Shown here in pieces: positions 56,460-64,000 of a DNA stretch of 64,000 nucleotides (its first letter is position 1; every line of letters starts with the position of its first letter). The notes beneath the pieces are model-generated. The model was given only the letters and a program-made list of their open reading frames with translations, searched no databases and had not been told where the DNA came from. The translations under genes and the position numbers were made by a program. This DNA comes from Thermus islandicus DSM 21543 (GTDB lineage: Bacteria; Deinococcota; Deinococci; Deinococcales; Thermaceae): NCBI RefSeq assembly GCF_000421625.1, contig NZ_ATXJ01000008.1, positions 20,718 to 84,717 on the forward strand, written 5' to 3'.

Positions 56460-57521
56460 ATGCTGCTCCTCACCCCTGGACCCACCCCCATCCCCGAGCG
56501 CGTGCAGAAGGCCCTGCTCCGCCCCATGCGGGGGCATCTGGACCCTGAGGTGCTGGCCCTGAACCGGGCCATCCAGGAAAGGCTACGGGTCCTCTTTGAC
56601 CCTGGCGAGAAAGCCCTGGTGGCGGCCTTGGCCGGTTCGGGGAGTCTCGGCATGGAGGCGGGCCTGGCTAACCTGGACCGGGGCCCGGTCCTGGTCCTGG
56701 TGAACGGGGCCTTTTCCCAGAGGATCGCGGAGATGGCCCTCCTCCACGGCCTAGAGCCCCGGGTTTTGGAGTTCCCCCCGGGGGAGCCCGTGGACCCCGA
56801 GGCCGTGGCCGAGGAGCTAAAGCGCAGGCGCTACCGCATGGTGGCCTTGGTGCACGGGGAGACCTCCACCGGGGTCTTGAACCCTGCGGAGGCCATCGGG
56901 GCCTTGGCCAAGGAGGCCGGGGCCCTTTTCTTCCTGGACGCGGTGACCACCCTGGGGATGCTGCCCTTTTCCATGAGGAGGATGGGGGTGGACTACGCCT
57001 TCACCGGCAGCCAGAAGTGCCTCTCCGCTCCCCCGGGCCTGGCCCCCATCGCCCTGAGCCCGGAGGCGAGGCCGGCCTTCACGGGGAGGCGGGGCTGGTA
57101 CCTGGACCTTGCCCGGGTGGCGGAGCACTGGGAGCAGGGTGGGTACCACCACACCACCCCTGTTCTCCTGCACTACGCCCTCCTCGAGGCCCTGGACCTG
57201 GCCCTCGAGGAGGGGATGGAAGCCCGGGAGAGGCGGGCCAGGGAGGTCCACGGCTGGCTCCTGGAGGAGCTCTCCGCCCGGGGCTTCCGCCCTTACCCGA
57301 AGGGGAGCCCCCTCCCCACCGTCTTGGTGGTGCGCCCCCCCGAGGGGGTGGAGGCGGACCGCCTGGTGAGGGCCCTCTACGCCGAGGGCGTCGCGGTGGC
57401 CGGAGGGATCGGCCCCACCCGGGGGCAGGTCCTCCGGCTCGGCCTCATGGGGGAGGGAGCGCGGAGGGAGGCCTACCGGGTCTTCCTGAGGGTCCTGGAC
57501 CGAGTCTTGGCCCTAGCGTAG
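56460..57521 (+). CDS. Class V aminotransferase (alanine-glyoxylate / serine-pyruvate type)
   Basis: PLP enzyme of 353 residues. [16 protein letters not shown] at the N-terminus is the family hallmark; [13 protein letters not shown] binds PLP phosphate; the Schiff-base Lys is in [15 protein letters not shown] near residue 187; the C-terminus has [16 protein letters not shown]. The substrate could be alanine, serine or aspartate. AGGAGG lies 7 nt upstream. The frame is open for about 900 nt upstream but lies across dnaJ. Confidence 0.88.
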   Translation: MLLLTPGPTPIPERVQKALLRPMRGHLDPEVLALNRAIQERLRVLFDPGEKALVAALAGSGSLGMEAGLANLDRGPVLVLVNGAFSQRIAEMALLHGLEPRVLEFPPGEPVDPEAVAEELKRRRYRMVALVHGETSTGVLNPAEAIGALAKEAGALFFLDAVTTLGMLPFSMRRMGVDYAFTGSQKCLSAPPGLAPIALSPEARPAFTGRRGWYLDLARVAEHWEQGGYHHTTPVLLHYALLEALDLALEEGMEARERRAREVHGWLLEELSARGFRPYPKGSPLPTVLVVRPPEGVEADRLVRALYAEGVAVAGGIGPTRGQVLRLGLMGEGARREAYRVFLRVLDRVLALA

Positions 57522-58289
57522 GAAGAAATAGGCGTAGACGAGGGCCAGGGCCATCCGGTAGTAGGCGAAGGGCTTGAAACCCTGCCGCTCCACAAAGGCG
57601 AGCATCCAGCGCACGGTGAAGAGGGCGGTGACGAGGGCGGCGAGGAAGCCGAGGAGGAGAAGCCCCCATCCCCCCTCGGGCACCGCCCGGGCGCTCTTCA
57701 GGAGGTCGTAGCCCACCGCCGCCAGCATGGTGGGCAGGGCCAGGAGGAAGCTGAACTCCGCCGCGGCCTTGCGCTTGAGGCCCAGGAGAAGCCCCCCCAG
57801 GATGGTGGCCCCGCTGCGGCTCGTGCCGGGGAAGAGGGCGGCAAACCCCTGGAAGACGCCGATCCAGGCGGTGGAAAGCAGGGGGAGCTCCTTCACGTCC
57901 CGGTAGCGGGCGCCTTCCGCCAGGCGGTCGGCGAGGAGGAGCAGAAGGCCCACGGAGAAGAGGAAGAAGACCACCAGGGCGTCGTTGCCCAGGATCTTCC
58001 CCTTGATGAGGGGGTAGAAGAGAAAGCCCAGGACCGCCGTGGGCACGAAGGCCACCCCAATGCGGGCCCAAAGCTCCCGGTCCCCCAAAAACCGCCTCCC
58101 GTAGAGGAGGAGGACAGCCAGGATCGCCCCCAGCTGGATGGCGATGAGGAAGGTTTTGAGGAAGGCGTCCTCCTGCACGGGCAGGCCCAGGAGGTGGAAG
58201 GCGAGGGTCAGGTGGCCGGTGGAGGAGACGGGCAGGAACTCCGTAAGACCCTCCAGCGTTCCCAAGAGAAGGGCTTCCCAAGCGCTCAC
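57513..58289 (-). CDS. uppP: Undecaprenyl-diphosphatase
   Basis: Recycles the lipid carrier for peptidoglycan and surface glycans. 258 residues, about eight membrane helices, with [15 protein letters not shown] near residue 13 and [13 protein letters not shown] near 155, the two catalytic motifs of the BacA family. Leaderless GTG, 6 nt after TAGCAT (58296-58301 complement). The 3' end overlaps the aminotransferase by 9 nt. Confidence 0.95.
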   Translation of the reverse strand: MSAWEALLLGTLEGLTEFLPVSSTGHLTLAFHLLGLPVQEDAFLKTFLIAIQLGAILAVLLLYGRRFLGDRELWARIGVAFVPTAVLGFLFYPLIKGKILGNDALVVFFLFSVGLLLLLADRLAEGARYRDVKELPLLSTAWIGVFQGFAALFPGTSRSGATILGGLLLGLKRKAAAEFSFLLALPTMLAAVGYDLLKSARAVPEGGWGLLLLGFLAALVTALFTVRWMLAFVERQGFKPFAYYRMALALVYAYFFLR

Positions 58290-58295
58290 GGGGCC

Positions 58296-58305
58296 ATGCT
58301 ACCAT
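58296..58305. promoter_or_regulatory. Overlapping divergent -10 boxes (uppP / ispD)
   Basis: The minus-strand TAGCAT (58296-58301) and plus-strand TACCAT (58300-58305) share 2 bp. They lie 6 nt and 7 nt from the GTG starts at 58289 and 58313. Confidence 0.6.
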
Positions 58306-58312
58306 GGGAAGG

Positions 58313-58969
58313 GTGGAAGCCTCCGTCCTGATCCCCGCCGCAGGCAACGGGGAGCGCCTGGGCCTCGGTCCCAAGGCCTTCCTTCGCGTGGGCGGCAGGA
58401 CCCTTTTGGAATGGGCCCTCCTGCCCTTCCGGGAGGCCGCGGAGGTCCTGGTGGCCCTCCCTCCCGGGGCTAAGCCCCCGGAGGGCCTGCGGGCCACCTT
58501 TCTGGAGGGAGGGAGGACGCGGCAGGAGTCCGTGGCCCGCCTCCTCGAGGCGGCGAGCCTCCCCCTGGTCCTGGTCCACGACGTGGCCCGGCCCTTCGTG
58601 AGCCGTGGCCTGGTGGAGAGGGTTCTGGAGGCCGCCCGCACTGCGGGGGCGGCGGTGCCCGTCCTGCCCGTTCCCGACACCCTGGTCCGCCCCGAGGAGG
58701 CCCACTACGGGGAGGTGGTGCCCCGGGAGGGGTTCCGCCTGGTGCAGACCCCCCAGGGCTTTTTCACCGCCCTCCTGCGGGAGGCCCACGCCTACGCCAG
58801 AAAGCGGGGGCTTTCCGCCACCGATGACGCCCAGCTGGTGCGGGCCCTGGGCTATCCTGTGGCCTTGGTGGAGGGGGAAAGGACGGCCTTCAAGGTCACC
58901 TACCGGGAGGACCTCCTCCTGGCGGAGGCGGTGGCACGGGTATGGAGCGCCTGGCCCCAGGGAAGGTAA
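58313..58969 (+). CDS. ispD: 2-C-methyl-D-erythritol 4-phosphate cytidylyltransferase
   Basis: Third step of the MEP isoprenoid pathway. 218 residues with LIPAAGNGERLGLGPKAFL at the N-terminus, EGGRTRQESV, VHDVARPFVS and the ATDDAQLVRALG motif. The GTG at 58313 (MEASVLIP) fits the leaderless spacing; an ATG at 58304 lies within the -10. It overlaps ispE by 28 nt. Confidence 0.95.
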   Translation: MEASVLIPAAGNGERLGLGPKAFLRVGGRTLLEWALLPFREAAEVLVALPPGAKPPEGLRATFLEGGRTRQESVARLLEAASLPLVLVHDVARPFVSRGLVERVLEAARTAGAAVPVLPVPDTLVRPEEAHYGEVVPREGFRLVQTPQGFFTALLREAHAYARKRGLSATDDAQLVRALGYPVALVEGERTAFKVTYREDLLLAEAVARVWSAWPQGR

Positions 58970-59769
58970 ACCTCGGCCTCTCCCTGCTGGGGAGGCGGCC
59001 TGACGGCTACCATGAGCTCCACACCCTCTTCGCTGCCCTTTCCTTTGGCGACCGGGTGGTGGTGGAGCCCCTCCCCGAGGGGATCGCCTTCCGCGGGCGC
59101 TACGGGCGGAGGAACCTGGCCTACCGGGCGGCGGAGGCCTATCTGGAAAGGGCGGGCTGGCCCGGGGGGGTGCGGATCCTCCTGGAGAAGGAGCTCCCCG
59201 AGGGGGCGGGCCTGGGTGGGGGGAGCTCGGACGCCGCCCAGGTGCTTTTGGCCCTTAAGGAGATCTACCCGGCGGAGGTGGACCTCTTGGCCTTGGCCCT
59301 CTCCCTGGGGGCGGACGTCCCCTTCTTTCTCCAGGGAGGGGTGGCCGAGGCCCGGGGCGTGGGGGAGCGCCTTTTTCCCTGCGCCCTTCCCCCCCTGCCC
59401 GTGGTGGTCTTCGCCCCGGGCCTGCGCCTCCCCACGCCCCTCGTCTACCGGGAGGTGAAGCCCCACGACTTTGCCCCTGAGCTGCCCCTTCCTGAGGTGC
59501 TGGCGGCCCTGGTCCGGGGGGAGGAACCCCCTTACTGGAACAGCCTCGAGGGGCCTGCCTTCCGCCTCTACCCTGAGCTTAGAGAGGTTAAGGCCCGGCT
59601 GAGGGCCCTGGGGCTTTACGGGGTGCTCATGTCGGGCTCGGGCAGCGCTTTCTTCGGCTTCGCCCAGGACCTGGAGCACGCAAGGCGCGCGGTGGAGGCC
59701 TTGAGGCGCATGGGATACGCCCGCTACGGGACCTTGGGAGGTGGAGGAGGACGGCATGGGGCTCCTTGA
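58942..59769 (+). CDS. ispE: 4-diphosphocytidyl-2-C-methyl-D-erythritol kinase
   Basis: GHMP kinase of the MEP pathway. 275 residues: APGKVNLGLSLLGRRPDGYHE at the N-terminus, split by the ATP loop PEGAGLGGGSSDAAQ near residue 85, and MSGSGSAFFGF near 230. The start lies inside ispD. The last codons overlap the following gene's ATG by 14 nt. Confidence 0.96.
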   Translation: MERLAPGKVNLGLSLLGRRPDGYHELHTLFAALSFGDRVVVEPLPEGIAFRGRYGRRNLAYRAAEAYLERAGWPGGVRILLEKELPEGAGLGGGSSDAAQVLLALKEIYPAEVDLLALALSLGADVPFFLQGGVAEARGVGERLFPCALPPLPVVVFAPGLRLPTPLVYREVKPHDFAPELPLPEVLAALVRGEEPPYWNSLEGPAFRLYPELREVKARLRALGLYGVLMSGSGSAFFGFAQDLEHARRAVEALRRMGYARYGTLGGGGGRHGAP

Positions 59770-60325
59770 CGCTCTGAAGCTCTCCTTCCCCGAGGCCTTG
59801 GAGGAGATCAAGGCCATGCCTATCCGCTGGGATCGGGACCGCTTTGCCTTCTGGCTCAAGCAGGACTTCCCTTTCGTGGAAGCCCTCTACCGCTACCAGG
59901 TGGGGCTTTTGCGGGAGGCCCCCCAGGCCCACCGCGCCCCCCTCGTCCAGGCCCTCATGGCCACGGTGGAGGAGCTGGACTGGCTCCTTGCCCAGGGGGC
60001 GGACCCCGGGGCCGAGGTCCACCCGGTGCGGCAGGAGTACATCGGGTTGCTGGAGGAGCTGGAGGGCCTGGCCTACCCCTACCGCCTGGTCTTTCTCTAC
60101 TTCCTGAACCGCCTCTTTCTGGAGGCCTGGAACGCTCACGTGGAAGGGGATGGCCCCTGGCAGGAGCTTTCCGAGCACTGGTCGGCCCCGGAGTTCCAGG
60201 CGGTGCTCTACGACCTGGAGGTCATGGCCCAAGGAGTTGCGGCAGAGCTTCACCCGGAGGTGCTGGCCCATTACCTGGACCGCATCATGGAAATGGAGAA
60301 GAAGGCTTGGGGCCTTCTTCTCTGA
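59756..60325 (+). CDS. Predicted all-helical protein, possibly heme-oxygenase/TenA-like
   Basis: 189 residues, helical throughout, with HPVRQEYIGLLEELEG and YFLNRLFLEAWNAHV segments that loosely recall the heme-oxygenase-like (TenA/PqqC) fold. No catalytic residues can be assigned. AGGAGG lies 5 nt before ATG 59756; the GTG at 59741 is the alternative. It overlaps ispE by 14 nt, so it is translated from the same mRNA. A strong palindrome follows. Confidence 0.6.
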   Translation: MGLLDALKLSFPEALEEIKAMPIRWDRDRFAFWLKQDFPFVEALYRYQVGLLREAPQAHRAPLVQALMATVEELDWLLAQGADPGAEVHPVRQEYIGLLEELEGLAYPYRLVFLYFLNRLFLEAWNAHVEGDGPWQELSEHWSAPEFQAVLYDLEVMAQGVAAELHPEVLAHYLDRIMEMEKKAWGLLL

Positions 60326-60330
60326 CATCA

Positions 60331-60358
60331 CCCCATGCGGGCCTAGGCCCGCATGGGG
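60331..60358. terminator. Perfect 28-nt palindrome between convergent genes
   Basis: CCCCATGCGGGCCT (60331-60344) is followed directly by its exact complement (60345-60358). GGTAGAAAG comes 6 nt later, the same motif that follows the first hairpin at 28.8 kb. TAGAAA (60366-60371) and TTTCTA (60384-60389) form a further small inverted repeat. The location between convergent genes fits a bidirectional terminator. The rest of the gap to 60431 shows nothing else. Confidence 0.7.
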
Positions 60359-60431
60359 GCCCCGGTAGAAAGTTCCCGCGAGGTTTCTAGGCAGGAACCC
60401 AAAGCAAAGGGTAGGATTCCCCAACCCAGGT

Positions 60432-60926
60432 TCAGTTCAGCTCTTCCCCCCAGGTTGCCTCAAAGAGGCGCTTGGCCTCCTGCACCGTGATCTCCAGGGT
60501 CTGGGATACCTCCTCCGCCAGGAGGTGGATGGCCCGCCTCAGGGCCTGCCGGTCCAGGTCGGGCAGGCCCCGCTCCAGCTCCCAGGCCCGAAGCTGCCCC
60601 GCCATCTGGGCGATGCGGTAGGGGTTCCCGTCCGCCAGGATCTCGCTGGTCTTGCGGTGCCGGGCGGCCCACTGCTTGGGCAGGGGTAGGCGCCCGTTTT
60701 TCAAGAGGTCCAGGATGACGGGGACCTCCTCTGGGGCCAGGGCTTTGCGCATGCCCACGCTCTGGGGTGCCTCCACGGGCACATAGGCCTTGGAGCGAGA
60801 GCCGGGGAAGTCCACCTGGTAGTAGGCCCGGCTTACGCCGCTTACGCTTCGCTGGGCGATGCCCGCCACCACGCCGACCCCGTAAGGGGGCAAGACCACC
60901 TTGTCGCCGGGACGGAACTCCTTCAC
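60432..60926 (-). CDS. carD: CarD/CdnL-family RNA polymerase-binding regulator
   Basis: Binds the RNA polymerase beta subunit and stabilises open promoter complexes. 164 residues: N-terminal RNAP-interacting Tudor-like domain (FRPGDKVVLPPYGVGVVAGI, to about 65) and a helical C-domain (HRKTSEILADGNPYRIAQM) that touches the promoter upstream fork. GTG start with AAAGGAG upstream, overlapping the TetR stop by GTGA. Confidence 0.93.
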   Translation of the reverse strand: MKEFRPGDKVVLPPYGVGVVAGIAQRSVSGVSRAYYQVDFPGSRSKAYVPVEAPQSVGMRKALAPEEVPVILDLLKNGRLPLPKQWAARHRKTSEILADGNPYRIAQMAGQLRAWELERGLPDLDRQALRRAIHLLAEEVSQTLEITVQEAKRLFEATWGEELN

Positions 60927-61492
60927 GGTGCGACTCCTTTCTGGAGCACCAGGAGCAGGTGCTCCAAATACGCTTCCACCTCCAGCTGGGGGCTGCACCC
61001 CAAGGCGGCGATCACCGCAGCGGTGGCCTTAGGGGAGAGCTCCTTGCGGACCGCCCCTTCCTTCTGCCCGCTTTGCACCAGCTCCTCCAGGAGGTCCAGG
61101 TAGTGCTGGTGGAGCTCCTTCAGCCAGGGAGTAGGGTCCGCCATGGCTTCCCGGGCCACCGCCGCCCAAAGGCCCCTCCACTCCGCGATCCAGTCCAGGC
61201 GCTTTTGCAGAAGGTGCCCAAGCCGCACAAAAAAAGGCGCCTCCAGGCGCACCATCTGCTCCACCTCGCGGTAGAAGCGCCAGGTGCGCTCCTCCACCAG
61301 GTGCTTGAGAAGGTCCTTTTTGTCGCGGAAGTAGAGGTAGATGGTCCCCTTTCCTACCTCGGCCTTGCGGGCCACGTCCTCCATCTTCAGCCCAGAGAGG
61401 CCCTTTTCCCGTAGAACTTCCAAGGTGGCCTCGAGGATGGCCTCTCGTTTGCCCTTTGGCAAGGCCCCCGGAAGGGAAACCATCGCGGCCAC
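60923..61492 (-). CDS. TetR-family transcriptional regulator
   Basis: 189 residues: N-terminal HTH (about 15-60, MEDVARKAEVGKGTIYLYFRDKKDLL) and a helical ligand/dimer domain (70-185). The ligand is unknown. The GTG at 61492 is 7 nt after TAGACT (61500-61505 complement), a leaderless start; ATG 61483 is the alternative. It is co-transcribed with carD, which is unusual for a general transcription factor. Confidence 0.88.
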   Translation of the reverse strand: MAAMVSLPGALPKGKREAILEATLEVLREKGLSGLKMEDVARKAEVGKGTIYLYFRDKKDLLKHLVEERTWRFYREVEQMVRLEAPFFVRLGHLLQKRLDWIAEWRGLWAAVAREAMADPTPWLKELHQHYLDLLEELVQSGQKEGAVRKELSPKATAAVIAALGCSPQLEVEAYLEHLLLVLQKGVAP

Positions 61493-61563
61493 GACCCCAA
61501 GTCTACCACACCGCCCTTTTCCTTTCATGAGGAAGGGGTTACCCTAGGGGTATAGGAGGTCCT

Positions 61564-62277
61564 ATGCGGCTCGGCTTCTTCGCCCTGATCACCGCCGATC
61601 CTTTGCGGGGGGCCTTGCGGACCGTGGAGGCCAGGCTCCTGGAGGAGGCCCGGGGGGAGGCCCTCTTCCTGGTGCCTTACCCGCTCCGGGACCTGGCCGA
61701 GGCTTGGAGGCTGGCCTACCGCCACCTGGGGCTGCGCCGGGGCCGGGTCCTCTACCTCAAGCGGCGGGAGGAGGCCTTTGACAAGGAGGTGGCCCAGGAG
61801 GTGGCCCAAAGCCCCTTGGTGCTCCTTGCCGCAGAGGGGCTGCCGGAGTTTCTGGACCTTATCCGGGGTAGCCTGGTGCTCCAAGCCCTCCTGGAGGTCT
61901 ACCGCCAGGGGGGCGGGGTGGTGGCCCTGGGGGAGGCCGGGGGCCTTTTGGGGGAGGCGGCCTTCTACTCCCTGGAGGGAGAGGTGCGGGCGGCCCTAGG
62001 GCTCTCCCTCCTCCGGGGCCTGGCCCTCCTGCCTCGGGTGGAGGAGAGGGGACGCTTCCTCGCCCTTTCCCAGCTGGTGGCGGATAACCCGGACCTGGTG
62101 GGCCTGGGGCTTTTGGAGAACACCGCTTTGCGCCTCCTCAAGGGCCTGGGAGAGGTCTGGGCCGGGGGAGTAACCCTGGTGGACGCCGGCGGGGCGGAGT
62201 TCACCGGTCGGGGCGTCCGGGGGCTCAGGGTGGACGTGCTCTCCGCGGGAGAGCGCTTTGCCCTGCCCGCCTTTTAG
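61564..62277 (+). CDS. Cyanophycinase-like protein lacking the catalytic Ser motif
   Basis: 237 residues. The C-terminal half has the cyanophycinase/S51 pattern: LSQLVADNPDLVGLGLLENTAL, then TLVDAGGAEFTG and GLRVDVLSAGERFAL. The nucleophile elbow reads ALGEAGGLLGEAAF where active members have a Ser (GTSAGA), so it is probably not a peptidase. TATAGG (61550-61555) and GGAGG precede the ATG. The role is unknown. Confidence 0.65.
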   Translation: MRLGFFALITADPLRGALRTVEARLLEEARGEALFLVPYPLRDLAEAWRLAYRHLGLRRGRVLYLKRREEAFDKEVAQEVAQSPLVLLAAEGLPEFLDLIRGSLVLQALLEVYRQGGGVVALGEAGGLLGEAAFYSLEGEVRAALGLSLLRGLALLPRVEERGRFLALSQLVADNPDLVGLGLLENTALRLLKGLGEVWAGGVTLVDAGGAEFTGRGVRGLRVDVLSAGERFALPAF

Positions 62278-62289
62278 TACCCTGGGCCC

Positions 62290-62802
62290 ATGCCTTCCGG
62301 GCGCGTGCACGAGGCCATCAACCTCACGGCGCTGGGTATGGGCGGCATCGCCTTTCTGGCCTATGGCGGCTCCCCGGAGGAGCCCGGGGCCCTGGCCTTC
62401 GCCTTGGCCTACCTGGCGGGCACCTTCCTCCTCTCCCCGGACCTGGACCTGGCGGAAAAGGGGGTGCGGGCCCAGGGGCGCTGGGGCCTTTTGGGCCTTC
62501 TCTGGCGGCCTTACGGCTGGCTCTTCCGCCACCGTGGGCTTTCCCACACCTGGATCCTCGGGCCCCTGACCCGGCTTGGATACCTGGCCGCACTCCTGGC
62601 CGTGTTGGGCTTTGCGGTCGGCGAACTTGCCCGCTTTTTGGGGGTAGGGCTTCCCCTATCCTTTAGCCTCGGTCAGGCCGGGTGGGGCAAGGAGGTCTGG
62701 GGCTTGGCCCTCCTTGGCTACTACCTCTCCCAGTGGCTCCACCTGGTGGCGGACGGTATCTGGCCCGATCACGACCTGAGGCGCCTCAAGCGGCCAAGGT
62801 GA
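62290..62802 (+). CDS. DUF2227-type membrane metal-binding protein
   Basis: 170 residues, about four membrane helices, with conserved polar motifs between them: GRVHEAINL, AGTFLLSPDLDL, FRHRGLSHTWILGP and SQWLHLVADGIWP. The His/Asp pattern resembles the predicted metal-dependent YdjM/DUF2227 group. Leaderless: TACCCT (62278-62283) is 6 nt before the ATG and overlaps the preceding stop. Confidence 0.75.
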   Translation: MPSGRVHEAINLTALGMGGIAFLAYGGSPEEPGALAFALAYLAGTFLLSPDLDLAEKGVRAQGRWGLLGLLWRPYGWLFRHRGLSHTWILGPLTRLGYLAALLAVLGFAVGELARFLGVGLPLSFSLGQAGWGKEVWGLALLGYYLSQWLHLVADGIWPDHDLRRLKRPR

Positions 62803-62845
62803 GGCGGTTTACATACGCTGCCCCCGAAGGGTCAAAAATAAGGGT

Positions 62846-63331
62846 ATGGCCAGGCTTGGGATTCTGGGGCTTTTGCTTTATGCGGGGCTAGGCTTGGCCC
62901 TGGGGGTCGGAGAGCGCATACCTGAGTTTGCCCTCCTGGACCCGAAGGGGAACCTCGTCACGCCCAAGACCATGAGGAAGCCCGCGGTCATCGTCTTTTG
63001 GGCCAGCTGGTGCACGGTGTGCAAGGCCGAGTTTCCCGGCCTCCACCAGGTGGCCGAGGAGACCGGGGTGCCCTTTTACGTGGTGAGCCGCGAGCCTCGG
63101 GACACGAAGGAGGTCGTCCTGGCCTATATGAAGGCCTACCCCCGCTTTATCCCCCTATTGGCCTCGGACCGGGACAGGCCCCACGAGGTGGCGGCCCGCT
63201 TTAAGGTCCTGGGCCAGCCCTGGACCTTTGTGGTGGACCAGGAGGCCAAGGTAGTGGCCCTCTTCGCCGGCCGGGCTGGGCGGGAGGCCTTGTTAGACGC
63301 CCTCCTCCTCGCCGGGGTCAAGCTGCCATAG
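62846..63331 (+). CDS. TlpA-like thiol-disulfide protein, exported
   Basis: 161 residues: an N-terminal signal or anchor helix (1-20), then a thioredoxin-like domain with the redox motif WASWCTVCKAEFPG near residue 52, the AARFKVLGQPWTFVVD cis-Pro region near 120, and a VALFAGRAGREAL tail. It likely reduces or isomerises disulfides outside the membrane. Its 3' end overlaps tsaE by 39 nt in antisense. Confidence 0.85.
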   Translation: MARLGILGLLLYAGLGLALGVGERIPEFALLDPKGNLVTPKTMRKPAVIVFWASWCTVCKAEFPGLHQVAEETGVPFYVVSREPRDTKEVVLAYMKAYPRFIPLLASDRDRPHEVAARFKVLGQPWTFVVDQEAKVVALFAGRAGREALLDALLLAGVKLP

Positions 63332-63730
63332 CTCCGCGCGCCGGGCTTCCCCTTCGGGGGCGAGGCGCAGCAGAAAGCCGGCCTCGAGGGCCTCGGGTTC
63401 TCCCCACTCCACCAGGATGAGGCGGGCCTCTTCCCCGGCGCTTAGGAGCTGGGAAAGGAGGAGCTTGGGGTCCTGGAGGCGATAGAGGTCCGCGTGGACC
63501 AGGGGGCCCTCCGGGGTGGGGTAGGTGTGGATCAGGGTGTAGGTGGGGCTGGTCACCCGGCCCCGGAAGCCCAAGGCCTGGGCCAGGAAGCGGACCAAGG
63601 TGGTCTTGCCCGCCCCTAGGGGGCCTTGGAGGGCCACCACCGCTCCCCTGGGGAGAAGGGGCAGGACCTCGTGGGCCAGGGCCTCGGTGTCCCCTAGGGT
63701 CCTCAGGGTTCGCGAGAGCACGAGCCGCAT
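63293..63730 (-). CDS. tsaE: tRNA threonylcarbamoyladenosine biosynthesis ATPase TsaE
   Basis: ATPase partner in the t6A37 tRNA modification. 145 residues with Walker A ALQGPLGAGKTTLVRFL near residue 32, TSPTYTLIHTY, HADLYRLQD and LILVEWGE. The ATG at 63730 is chosen; upstream codons would run through the tRNA-Leu terminator and gene. No promoter is obvious, so it may depend on read-through from the tRNA. Confidence 0.92.
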   Translation of the reverse strand: MRLVLSRTLRTLGDTEALAHEVLPLLPRGAVVALQGPLGAGKTTLVRFLAQALGFRGRVTSPTYTLIHTYPTPEGPLVHADLYRLQDPKLLLSQLLSAGEEARLILVEWGEPEALEAGFLLRLAPEGEARRAELWQLDPGEEEGV

Positions 63731-63738
63731 AAAGGAAA

Positions 63739-63756
63739 AAGGCCCCACAGGGCCTT
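63739..63756 (-). terminator. Terminator after tRNA-Leu
   Basis: On the minus strand AAGGCCC, loop TGTG, GGGCCTT, then further T residues, starting 1-2 nt after the tRNA CCA. tsaE begins 9 nt downstream. Confidence 0.75.
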
Positions 63757-63757
63757 C

Positions 63758-63844
63758 TGGTGCCGGGAGCGGGACTTGAACCCGCACGCCCTTGCGGGCA
63801 CCACCCCCTCAAGATGGCGTGTCTACCAGTTCCACCATCCCGGC
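63758..63844 (-). tRNA. tRNA-Leu (GAG)
   Basis: Class II tRNA of 87 nt with encoded CCA (63758-63760 complement). Acceptor GCCGGGA pairs with TCCCGGC. The anticodon stem CCATC/GGTGG encloses loop TTGAGGG with anticodon GAG. A long variable arm (TGCCCGCAAGGGCG) and T loop GGTTCAAGTCC are present. Confidence 0.96.
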
Positions 63845-63869
63845 AGGGCGCGCCTCACGCGCAAGCTTC

Positions 63870-63897
63870 AGTTTAACAAATCCCCTTGCCCTGTCAA
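63870..63897 (-). promoter_or_regulatory. tRNA-Leu promoter
   Basis: TTGACA (63892-63897 complement) and TAAACT (63870-63875 complement) with a 16-bp spacer, 25 nt before the tRNA. Confidence 0.75.
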
Positions 63898-63914
63898 GGC
63901 GTGGATTCAGGGCT

Positions 63915-64000
63915 TTACCCAAAACTCCTTCCTCGCCCTCCCTTAGCCTGCTTCAAGAGTTCTTGGGTGACTTCATAGTTGAGCAGGCGAACCAGGCCCC
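63915..64000 (-). CDS. C-terminal end of an unknown gene (truncated by window edge)
   Basis: An open frame enters from the right edge and ends at TAA (63915-63917), giving about 27 residues that include NYEVTQELLKQAKGG. It could be the helical tail of a real protein, but too little is visible to name a family or be sure that it is coding. Confidence 0.35.
   Translation of the reverse strand, partial: GLVRLLNYEVTQELLKQAKGGRGRSFG

Noticed and set aside
60366..60389. TAGAAA/TTTCTA inverted repeat as an operator for carD
   Set aside because: It lies downstream of carD, not at its promoter, and is short; it is noted only with the terminator region.

Overview
ORGANISM. The window is chromosomal DNA of a Thermus species. 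It is very GC-rich with G/C-ending codons and gene-dense. Many of its proteins (E1 of the branched-chain complex, IspD, PanC, Obg, ferredoxin, CarD, HemQ) look like close but not identical relatives of the T. thermophilus proteins I remember, so a Thermus other than the HB8/HB27 type strains is likely. That comparison is from memory. Many genes start 6-9 nt after a TANNNT -10 box with no Shine-Dalgarno, the leaderless pattern common in Deinococcus-Thermus. I see no insertion sequence, prophage, CRISPR or rRNA. No stretch over 300 bases lacks a gene; the longest gaps are 10760-10918, 56313-56459, 55154-55265 and 60326-60431. LAYOUT. 1-5.5 kb: end of rplI, an FMN-dependent hydroxy-acid oxidase, an SDR, lipB-lipA and a small membrane protein, and 3-hydroxyisobutyrate dehydrogenase. 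5.5-10.9 kb (minus strand): branched-chain 2-oxoacid dehydrogenase operon E1alpha-E1beta-hicB-hicA-E2-E3, with a HicBA-type toxin-antitoxin pair between the E1 and E2 genes. 10.9-23.4 kb: rlmH, a minimal zincin, birA, a sugar nucleotidyltransferase, a methyltransferase, YjbQ, RelA/SpoT, a 750-residue coiled-coil protein, MscS, HemQ with a second Cld-like protein, ruvA and an enoyl-CoA hydratase. 23.5-28.8 kb: complete 2-oxoglutarate dehydrogenase operon sucA-sucB-lpd. 28.8-32.9 kb: two secreted lipoproteins, one a subtilisin-like protease, under a near-consensus promoter. 33-37.3 kb: argG-argH-GNAT (probable acetylglutamate synthase)-carA, with tiny leader ORFs before argG and carA. 37.3-43.5 kb: threonine dehydratase, secG, tRNA-Ala, then rplU-rpmA-obg-nadD-yqeK-LCP-rsfS. 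43.5-52.8 kb: panC-pilT, fba, a Uma2 nuclease, a pyrimidine-nucleoside phosphorylase, M23 peptidase plus bactofilin, accD-accA and a PEGA-repeat exported protein. 52.8-64 kb: a nucleotidyltransferase, ferredoxin, a cold-shock protein, dnaJ, an aminotransferase behind an attenuator-like leader, uppP, ispD-ispE, TetR-CarD, a cyanophycinase-like protein, a TlpA-like thioredoxin, tsaE and tRNA-Leu. HOW IT WORKS TOGETHER. Two lipoate-dependent complexes sit with the enzymes that make their lipoyl cofactor (LipB, LipA) and with a valine-degradation dehydrogenase. A ribosome/GTPase/NAD block and an arginine-pyrimidine block form two further units. The most interesting non-genic signals are three candidate leader-peptide regions (argG, carA, aminotransferase), an inverted repeat between the ech and sucA promoters, hairpins followed by a shared GGTAGAAA motif, and repeated interlocking of convergent stop codons in CTAG or TTAG.
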